From the NCBI RefSeq assembly GCF_030316855.1, contig NZ_JASZYR010000013.1, positions 111,389 to 175,388 on the forward strand: a DNA stretch of 64,000 bases, read 5' to 3'. Positions 58,210-64,000 of the stretch are shown one piece after another. The notes under the pieces were generated by a model. That model was not told where the DNA came from, did not search any database, and saw nothing but the letters and a program-made list of their open reading frames with translations. How positions within the stretch are numbered: the first letter of the stretch is position 1; every line of letters starts with the position of its first letter. This stretch comes from Variovorax sp. J22P240 (GTDB taxonomy: Bacteria; Pseudomonadota; Gammaproteobacteria; Burkholderiales; Burkholderiaceae_C). A program made the translations under genes and the position numbers.

Positions 58210-61200
58210 ATGGGTTTCGAGATGGCCAATATCTTGCCTGCAGAGACCGAGATCTTCAGAGACAAGCAGAAGATCGTGCGTCGTGTTTCCCATGCCCGCG
58301 CTCCCTATCGGCCCAGCGGGTTCGTACCGGCAAGTCCCGTCACGCTGGCGGCATGGTATCTGGAGCGCTTCGGCGATCAGTTCGGGCTGAGCGCGAATTC
58401 GCTCGCCACGCTGGCATCGGCCGTCCGGGCCGGCAACGCTGCCGCCCAGACCGGTCTGGAATTGTCCGTAGTGAGGGCAGACACCCACACCACGGTCGTC
58501 TCGTACGCCCAGACCTACGCCGGGCTGCCGGTGTTCGAAGCGGGCCTGTCAGTCAAGATGCACAGCGACCTCTCGGCCGTGATCGGCGTGCACAGCACCT
58601 TGCATCTCGACATTCAGCTCGACCAGAAGCCGCTCGCAGCATCGACGGCAGAAGCCGGCAAGTTCAGCAGTGAGCGCTTGGCTCAGGCGCTCGGGCTTGC
58701 AAAGGAGGATGCCCAGCCTGAATTGGTCGGGACTGTCGGCTTGGCAATCTACCGCTACCTGCCAAAGCTGCGCTTCGAACCAAGTGCCCACGAGGAGGGC
58801 CAGCCCGAATCCTCGCCGACGCTGGAATTGCCGCGGCTTCCCGAAGGCATCGTGGCCGGGCGGCACTACGTCGTGCGCAACGTCGAGTTCTCGCTCGAGC
58901 TGCCGGACTGGGGCCATCTGCACTGGCGCGCGCTGCTCGAGTGGGACACCGACGCCGTTCTTTATCTGCGCGCGTTCGTCGAGAGCTGCACCGGGAGCGT
59001 CTTCCGCGACGACCCGGTCACGATCTCGGGCGATCTCGCTCAGACACCGTGTGCAGCCGCCGCCACGCTAGACCCGCTGGGCGAGGAGGTGGCGCTCGCC
59101 GGGCTTCAGCCGCCTGCGATGCTGGGCGATCCGCAAGCGCTTCGGGGCGAGTTCATCGAAATCGTCGACACCGACGCCCCGGCCATCGCTCCGCCGACGG
59201 CGGTCCTCCCGGCCTGCCAGTTCGACTTTTCTGCACCGACGGACGATTTCGCCGCCGTGAACGCCTATCACCACATGGACGCCCTGTACCGGATGGTGGC
59301 GGACATGGGCTTCGTCAACTATTTTCCCGGCACCGTGTTTCCGGTTCCCACCGACCACCAGGGCGAGGGCGGCGCCGTCAACGCCCACCACTACGGTACG
59401 GGCAATGGAACCACCAAGTTCACTTTCGGCCTGGCGCAAAACGGTTGTCCAGTCGGTATCGCTTGCGACCGCAGGGTCGTCATCCACGAGTTCGGGCATT
59501 CGGTGCTGCGCAACAACATCAACAGCGGCACTTTCACTTTCGTCCATGGCGTGGGCGACACCTTGGCGGTGATCCTCAGCGACCCCAGCTCCAAAGCGCC
59601 CGATCGCTTCGACACCTTCCCGTTCAACAGCATCGATCGCCGGCACGACCGCGACGTGGCCGCTGGCTGGGGCTGGGGGGGTGCCAACGACACCGGCGGC
59701 TATTCGAGCGAGCAGATTCTGTCGACAACGGGGTTCCGCGCCTACCGGTCGCTCGGGGGCGACAGCAACGACCTGACGGAGCGGCAATTCGCGGCCCGGT
59801 ACATGACTTACCTGATACTGGCCGCCGTCCGCTCCGAGACGCCGGTCACCCAGCCGGCGAATGCGGAGGATTTCGCGGCCGACTTGATCGAGGCCGACCT
59901 GGCCACGACGACGTTCGCCGGCCAGCCCGGCGGTACCTTTCACAAGGTGGTCCGATGGGCGTTCGAGAAGCAGGATGCCTTTGGCGGCGAACCGCCCGAG
60001 GTCGACGTCTACATCGATGACGGGCGAGCGGGCGAATACCCGTGGCTCGACGATTTCACCCACACCCCCGGCATCTGGTCGCGCCTCGAGCCCGACGCGG
60101 GAACCACGCATCAGAACCCGCTGGTGGGGACTCCTGCCTACCTGTACGCAAGGGTGCACAACCGCGGCACCCTGCCGGCCGCGGCCGTGACCGTCAAGGC
60201 GTTCAGCGGACCGCAGGGCGGCGTTGCGGTCTGGCCGAATGACTTTGCACCTCTTGCGTCGCCCGAGTTGCCCATCCCCGGGGCCATCGCGCCGGGAAGC
60301 AGCGTCGTGGTCGGCCCGTTCGAGTGGACACCCGCAACTTCCTCAGGAGCGTCGATTCTCATGAGCACCTCCACACCCAAGGACACCAGCAACGCCGACA
60401 CCGTCACCGGATCGCTGGCGACGCGCCGGCTGGTGCCGTTCGACAACAACCTGGGACAGCGCGACCTGACCGTCTCGCCCTATCCGGTTCAATACAGCGT
60501 GAAGTTCGTCTGCGGCTCGGCCGGATCGTCATGTTCGGGCGACTGCGGCCCGGTAGCGCCCGGCGCCTATTTCACCGCGATCAACATCCACAACCCGACC
60601 GACCGCAAGATCCGCTTCCGCAAGAACGTGGCGATCGCGCTGCCGGGCGAGCGGCCCGGCCACGTCACCGAATTCACGTTCAATACCCTCGGCCCTTACG
60701 AAGCACTGGAGATCGATTGCGCCGACATCTATCGCCGCGTGGGCTTGCCTGGAGGCTGCTTCCTCAAGGGCTTCGTGGTGATCGAGAGCGTCGTCGAACT
60801 CGACGTGGTCGCGGTTTACTCGGCAGCTGGCGCCGACAAGCATGTGGAAACGCTCGACATCGAGTACGTCAAGCCCCGCATCGCCCGGCACGATCCGCCG
60901 CCGCCGGGCAAGCCGCGGTTGCCGGATCTGGTGCCGTTGCCGGCGTTCGCGCCCCCGCCGGTCGACAGGCTCGGGCAACTGCCGCAGAACTTTTGCTTCA
61001 GCACTACGGGCGGCAACAAGGCGGACGCCCTGCGCATCGTGGTGCGCAATCAGGGTGAGGGCGATGCGCCAAAGTCCATCACCCGGGTCGTGTTCAAGAA
61101 CAATCCGCCGCTCCAGATCGAGACCCCCCCGATCCCCGTCGGCGGCGAAGTGATGCTGGAGGCGATGATCCCGAACAAGTGCTTCGTCGGCGAATCGCCC

Positions 61201-61299
61201 TGCAGCTTCGTCATCACCGTGGATGCCACTTCGGTAATGGACGAGTCGAACGAGACCAACAATGAGGTGAGCGGCTCCTGTCCCGGCATCGCCTTGTGA
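58210..61299 (+). CDS. large gluzincin-like metallopeptidase with propeptide-like and CARDB-like domains
   Basis: A 1029-residue protein. About residues 75-140 resemble the FTP propeptide of thermolysin/fungalysin enzymes (VVSYAQTYAGLPVFEAGLSV). About 345-600 are a zinc peptidase with HEFGH (His426, Glu427, His430) and a WGWGGANDTGGYSSEQIL stretch as in M36-like peptidases. In fungalysins the third ligand is Glu in EGWSD; here the region reads HGVGDTLA, so His446 may replace it. The last 350 residues hold CARDB-like beta domains (ILMSTSTPKDTSNADTVTG, MDESNETNNEVSGSCPG). No signal peptide is seen, so export would need another route. Start at ATG 58210 or 58222; neither has a clear ribosome site. 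No partner genes are adjacent. Confidence 0.75.
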   Translation: MGFEMANILPAETEIFRDKQKIVRRVSHARAPYRPSGFVPASPVTLAAWYLERFGDQFGLSANSLATLASAVRAGNAAAQTGLELSVVRADTHTTVVSYAQTYAGLPVFEAGLSVKMHSDLSAVIGVHSTLHLDIQLDQKPLAASTAEAGKFSSERLAQALGLAKEDAQPELVGTVGLAIYRYLPKLRFEPSAHEEGQPESSPTLELPRLPEGIVAGRHYVVRNVEFSLELPDWGHLHWRALLEWDTDAVLYLRAFVESCTGSVFRDDPVTISGDLAQTPCAAAATLDPLGEEVALAGLQPPAMLGDPQALRGEFIEIVDTDAPAIAPPTAVLPACQFDFSAPTDDFAAVNAYHHMDALYRMVADMGFVNYFPGTVFPVPTDHQGEGGAVNAHHYGTGNGTTKFTFGLAQNGCPVGIACDRRVVIHEFGHSVLRNNINSGTFTFVHGVGDTLAVILSDPSSKAPDRFDTFPFNSIDRRHDRDVAAGWGWGGANDTGGYSSEQILSTTGFRAYRSLGGDSNDLTERQFAARYMTYLILAAVRSETPVTQPANAEDFAADLIEADLATTTFAGQPGGTFHKVVRWAFEKQDAFGGEPPEVDVYIDDGRAGEYPWLDDFTHTPGIWSRLEPDAGTTHQNPLVGTPAYLYARVHNRGTLPAAAVTVKAFSGPQGGVAVWPNDFAPLASPELPIPGAIAPGSSVVVGPFEWTPATSSGASILMSTSTPKDTSNADTVTGSLATRRLVPFDNNLGQRDLTVSPYPVQYSVKFVCGSAGSSCSGDCGPVAPGAYFTAINIHNPTDRKIRFRKNVAIALPGERPGHVTEFTFNTLGPYEALEIDCADIYRRVGLPGGCFLKGFVVIESVVELDVVAVYSAAGADKHVETLDIEYVKPRIARHDPPPPGKPRLPDLVPLPAFAPPPVDRLGQLPQNFCFSTTGGNKADALRIVVRNQGEGDAPKSITRVVFKNNPPLQIETPPIPVGGEVMLEAMIPNKCFVGESPCSFVITVDATSVMDESNETNNEVSGSCPGIAL

Positions 61300-61347
61300 G
61301 CTGAAGCCCTTCGCGCCCGCCGGCGGCTCGCCGGCCGCGCCATCGTG

Positions 61348-61366
61348 CGTTTCAATTATTGAAACG
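61348..61366. promoter_or_regulatory. 19-bp near-perfect palindrome, operator-like
   Basis: CGTTTCAA and TTGAAACG flank TTA, about 50 bp after the metallopeptidase stop and 18 bp before the TauD-like remnant. TTTCA-N-TGAAA dyads are typical of IclR- or GntR-type operators, so this may be a leftover control site of the dead dioxygenase gene. It could also fold as a hairpin at the end of the metallopeptidase mRNA, but it has no T-run. Confidence 0.45.
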
Positions 61367-61383
61367 GTTCTATCGCAATAGCA

Positions 61384-61881
61384 ATGCCTCCGCGGGCGGC
61401 CTGTTCGATGCTGCAGGCTCTGGTGATTCCAAGCTGGGGCGGCCGGACCGGGTTTGCCGACTTGCGTGTCGCCTACGACGCATTGCCCGAGTAGCTCAAG
61501 GAGGAAGCCGAGACCTTGAGCGCGGAGCACTACGCGCTGCACACCCTGATCCTGTTGGGCGACGAGGCCTACACGGACGATCAGACGAAGGCGATCCGAC
61601 CGACCGTGTGGCAGCTTGTGCAGACGCCTCCGGGTCCGGCCGCCTGCCGAAGGCCGTATCTACCTGTCGGACCTGCTCGAACATGCGACGCAGCGCGAGT
61701 TCTTCTACAGACATGAATGGCAGGTTGGTGCCCCTGTGTTGTGGGACAGCGCAGCACGCTGCACCGCGGCCGACGCGATGACATCGCGGAGCGACGCGAA
61801 CTTCGCCGCACCACAACGGAAGACATCGTCAGCGCGTTCGCGATCCGCAACGGCTCACACTTTCGCACTTTCGCCGACTGA
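61384..61881 (+). pseudogene. C-terminal fragment of a TauD/TfdA alpha-ketoglutarate dioxygenase
   Basis: The plus strand carries, in order, GGRTGFADLRVAYDALPE, a TAG stop at 61492-61494, LKEEAETLSAEHYALHTLIL, AIRPTVWQLVQT, then a frame change near 61640 to AEGRIYLSDLLEHATQREFF and YRHEWQVGAPVLWD, and a second frame change near 61750 to STLHRGRRDDIAERRELRR and TTTEDIVSAF. This is the C-terminal half of Fe(II)/2-oxoglutarate dioxygenases of the TauD/TfdA family, with the late His and Arg ligands still readable. The N-terminal half with the HxD motif is gone and the GAHAS-type segment is deleted, so the gene is dead. Confidence 0.75.
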
Positions 61882-62043
61882 TCCCGCAGACCCAACTCGA
61901 CCGGACGTGAGCGCGGAAATGCTGCGCATTTTCTTGGAGCAACCTCTGGACGGGTGACCGTGCGAGCATGGCGCTCCCAGCAAGTCCGAGTGTCCTCTTG
62001 CAAGCCCCTTGCCCGGCACGCCGATTCGCGGCACCCTAGGCGC

Positions 62044-62355
62044 ATGGCGCCGCCCATCATCATTAGCGTTCCACATCAGCTCGGTCGCGCTGAGGCACGC
62101 CGTCGCATCGAAGCCGGTTTCGCGAAAATTCTCAACCTGTTGCCCGGCAACGGCGGGGTCCGCACTGAGCGCTGGGATGATGACCGGCTCACTTTCAGCG
62201 TCGCGGCGATGGGTCAGACTGTCTCTGGGGTCATCCACGTGCTCGACGCTGTGGTAACCATGGAAATTGAGTTGCCCGGTGTCCTCCGCGTGATCGCCAG
62301 CGGCCTTAAGGAACGGCTGCAGAATGTGGGACAACGGCTGCTCACAAAGAAATAG
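62044..62355 (+). CDS. polyhydroxyalkanoic acid system protein (PHA_gran_rgn family)
   Basis: A 103-residue protein (MAPPIIISVPHQLGRAEARR) of the family found beside PHA storage genes. The layout is typical: ISVPHQLGRAEARRRIEAGF at the start, a central WDDDRLTFSVAAMGQTVSGV strand pair and a final GLKERLQNVGQRLL helix. It may associate with or regulate PHA granules; the biochemical function is not established. A phasin gene lies 330 bp downstream on the opposite strand, which agrees with a storage role. Confidence 0.8.
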   Translation: MAPPIIISVPHQLGRAEARRRIEAGFAKILNLLPGNGGVRTERWDDDRLTFSVAAMGQTVSGVIHVLDAVVTMEIELPGVLRVIASGLKERLQNVGQRLLTKK

Positions 62356-62687
62356 CGCGGGCTCTGCAGCGAACGAAGCGCCGCTCGCGCCTCACCAGTT
62401 TCCTCGGCCGGTTGATCGGCAAGTCCATCCGCATATAGGAGCCCTTCCCGGTGCGCCCGTTCGATCAGACTCGCGGCAACATCCATCGAAACAGGCTCCT
62501 CATTCACATCGAACTCGCCCGTTCTCCTCCGTGAGCGCGGCGATCATTGGCTTGGCTGCCGGCCGGCAGCATCTCGGCCAGGAGTCGAAGCGCCTGCCAG
62601 TAGGGGTCGTGGGCATTCTCCCGCTTCAGCGCGAATGCGGCGCGCACTGGTGTGTCCGCGGCGCTTGTCGTAAAGGCCCACCCCTCT
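62356..62687. other. gap between convergent PHA genes, no intact gene
   Basis: A 332-base stretch between two convergent genes. The minus strand has two short coding-like pieces in different frames (ALKRENAHDPYWQALRLLAE and MDVAASLIERAHREGLLYAD) that may be one frameshifted small gene, but no family was recognised. No T-run terminator was found. Confidence 0.4.
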
Positions 62688-63155
62688 CTAGCCCTTCTTG
62701 GGTTGCATTTGCTTTGTGAATTGCTGCATGTGCTCGTTGGCTCGCTCGGTCATGTGGGCGATCGCGGCCGACTGCGACTCCCGCGCCATCTCGGCAAGCT
62801 CTCTCATGTCGGCCACTACCGTCTCAAAGGCTCTTCGGGCAATCTCGGCTTGCCTCGTAGGATCGGCGCCAGCACTGGCGGCGGCGGCCGCTTGCAATGC
62901 CTGCATTGCCCGCGCGAACATTTCGGTTTGCTTTTGGACCATTGTCTGCATGCCTTGGTACGCCAGCCTGTTGGCCTCGACCAGCGCCTCGACGTTCTTC
63001 CGTTGCGCTTCGACCATCGACGCCATGTCCACACCTGGCATCCTGAATTGCTCGAGCATCGTCGCCATATTGCCAAATGGATTGATCACCCCCGGCATCT
63101 TGAACTGCTCGAACATCGTAGCGATACTGCCAAACGGATTGATCTCAGTCGCCAT
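62688..63155 (-). CDS. phasin (PHA granule-associated protein)
   Basis: A 155-residue phasin that coats polyhydroxyalkanoate granules. The helical core VDMASMVEAQRKNVEALVEA, NRLAYQGMQTMVQKQTEMF and ARAMQAL is diagnostic of the family, and the C-terminus is a Met/Gln-rich helix (HMTERANEHMQQFTKQMQ). The N-terminus contains a 19-residue direct duplication (INPFGSIATMFEQFKMPGV and INPFGNMATMLEQFRMPGV), probably a doubled granule-contact helix. A strong AAGGAG site stands 7 nt before the ATG, as expected for an abundant protein. Confidence 0.88.
   Translation of the reverse strand: MATEINPFGSIATMFEQFKMPGVINPFGNMATMLEQFRMPGVDMASMVEAQRKNVEALVEANRLAYQGMQTMVQKQTEMFARAMQALQAAAAASAGADPTRQAEIARRAFETVVADMRELAEMARESQSAAIAHMTERANEHMQQFTKQMQPKKG
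63037..63144 (-). repeat. 57-bp tandem duplication inside the phasin gene
   Basis: Two in-frame copies (63037-63087 and 63094-63144, period 57 bp) encode 19-residue units that differ at four residues (S/N, I/M, F/L, K/R). Several third-position differences show that the duplication is not recent. Confidence 0.75.
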
Positions 63156-63352
63156 GATTTATCTCCTTTAGAGGGTTGGGATGGGGCGCAAAAGCTGCGC
63201 CGGCTGGTGCGGTGGAACCGGGTCTGTGCGGTCTTTGTCGTCGGTGCGTCCTGCGTGCAGATGCCGTTTGGTTGGACATGGGCTTCTTGCGCTTGGACCC
63301 GTCCAACGGGCTCCAGCCGTTGCTCGGGCGAGTGTAGAACGTAACACATCGA

Positions 63353-63366
63353 CCGATGCGCATCGG
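63353..63366. promoter_or_regulatory. 14-bp perfect palindrome upstream of the phasin gene
   Basis: CCGATGCGCATCGG lies about 200 bp before the phasin start, in the 317-bp gap between the phasin and AraC-type genes. It could be an operator for either gene. The rest of this gap shows no gene. Confidence 0.35.
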
Positions 63367-63472
63367 CCCCTTTCGTCGGAGCACATCATGGGTGTGCTGC
63401 CCGGACCGCACATCGGGTCAGTCTAGATTCATGCCGATCAAGCAGACGTCCGTAGCAATTGGATTTCGTGGA

Positions 63473-64000
63473 TCAGTCCGCTTCGCGAAGTCGCCATGCG
63501 GCAGGGGCAATGCCGACGCACTTCTTGAATGCGCGGCTGAAGGCCGCCGCCGACTCGTACCCGACTGCCTCGGCCACCGCGGCGACCTTCCTCGCGCCAG
63601 GCTCGGCGAGCGGGAGGGTCGCGAGTTGCATGCGCCAGCGGGTCAGGTACTGCATTCGAGGTTGCCCGACGAAATGCGCAAAGCGTTCGGCCAGCACCGA
63701 ACGTGATGCGCCGGCCTGGGCCGCGAGATCCTTCAACGTCCAGCGCATGGCTGGTGCGCCGTGCAGTAGTGACAGGGTGCGCGCGACCAGCGGATCGTGC
63801 AGACCGGCTAGCCAACCGGTCTGCGTATCGTCCATTGTTTCCAGGTGATGCCGAATCACCTCGACGAACATCAGTTCGGCCAGGCGCAGCAGCACCGCCT
63901 GGCAGCCGGACGATGGCTCGCGCAACACGCACAGAGCGAAGTCAAATTCGACTGGGTTGCGGGCCGCAAATGGATCATTGCGGGCAACGCGTCGAGCACC
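63473..64000 (-). CDS. AraC-family transcriptional regulator (partial at right edge, possible frameshift)
   Basis: The C-terminal part of an AraC-type regulator with a cupin-type sensor. The two helix-turn-helix motifs are visible: WTLKDLAAQAGASRSVLAER and AAVAEAVGYESAAAFSRAF, then KKCVGIAPAAWR, the usual end. The preceding helix (AVLLRLAELMFVEVIRHHLE) is typical of the sensor-to-DNA linker. The frame stays open to the window edge, but a second frame there reads VLDALPAMIHLRP, which fits the family's conserved segment before that helix, so a one-base shift near 63950 is possible. The gene is incomplete here and its targets are unknown. Confidence 0.8.
   Translation of the reverse strand, partial: GARRVARNDPFAARNPVEFDFALCVLREPSSGCQAVLLRLAELMFVEVIRHHLETMDDTQTGWLAGLHDPLVARTLSLLHGAPAMRWTLKDLAAQAGASRSVLAERFAHFVGQPRMQYLTRWRMQLATLPLAEPGARKVAAVAEAVGYESAAAFSRAFKKCVGIAPAAWRLREAD

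Noticed and set aside
1..64000. CRISPR arrays, rRNA and tRNA genes.
   Set aside because: No regularly spaced repeats and no tRNA- or rRNA-like stretches were noticed on reading; a dedicated search was not possible.

Overview
The window is GC-rich, densely coding DNA of a betaproteobacterium. The gene content (a phasin, a PHA-system protein, a TrpX-type binding protein, TauD remnants and two NMT1/THI5-type ABC binding proteins) fits the Comamonadaceae, for example a Variovorax-like soil or plant bacterium. That assignment is inference from gene types; no rRNA is present.

Layout. (1) 1-10,436, minus strand: a compact operon for an extracellular contractile injection system (eCIS) of the Afp/PVC type. 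In transcription order it holds a small leader protein, a Pvc16-like terminator, an unknown protein, sheath 1, tube 1, a very large sheath 2, tube 2, a LysM tube adaptor, a DUF5908-like peptide, a gpD-type hub and a gp5/VgrG-type spike that runs off the left edge. Baseplate and AAA+ genes are presumably further left. A well-spaced sigma-54 promoter (GG-N10-GC) lies 37 bp upstream of the first gene, and the next gene upstream encodes a sensor-less sigma-54 activator, so the particle is probably under sigma-54 control. (2) 11.8-30 kb: a cluster rich in conflict and signalling domains. It contains two soluble TIR proteins (one with a CHAT-like tail), a giant CHAT protease fused to two alpha/beta hydrolase domains, a GH108 muramidase, a lipoprotein, a translationally coupled metallophosphoesterase and CHAT protease, a deoxyribosyltransferase-like/macro protein and a TIR-transmembrane-propeller protein. 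(3) 30-39.5 kb: a Tc toxin-like pair, a TcB-TcC (SpvB/Rhs) fusion ending in a membrane-plus-HEXXH module, and an unusually short TcA-like protein.

(4) 40.2-44.4 kb: an overlapping pair, a hybrid histidine kinase and a REC-PP2C-STAS phosphatase, next to a LysR gene remnant. (5) 44.9-55.9 kb: a ten-gene operon for uptake and ring opening of a pyrimidine- or triazine-like heterocycle (two binding proteins, permease, ATPase, AtzD/barbiturase family, dihydroorotase-like and ATZ/TRZ amidohydrolases, isochorismatase-like hydrolase, SDR, DUF3830). It diverges from a LysR gene across a perfect palindrome. A 21-bp direct repeat lies outside each end of blocks 4 and 5. (6) 56-64 kb: an orphan binding protein, decayed DNA, a large gluzincin-like metallopeptidase, a TauD/TfdA pseudogene, a PHA-system protein, a phasin with an internal duplication, and part of an AraC regulator.

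The most novel part is the co-localisation of a sigma-54-controlled eCIS, a Tc toxin pair and a TIR/CHAT/macro module in one 40-kb block. Whether the TIR and CHAT proteins are cargo, self-protection or a separate defence system cannot be decided from sequence alone.
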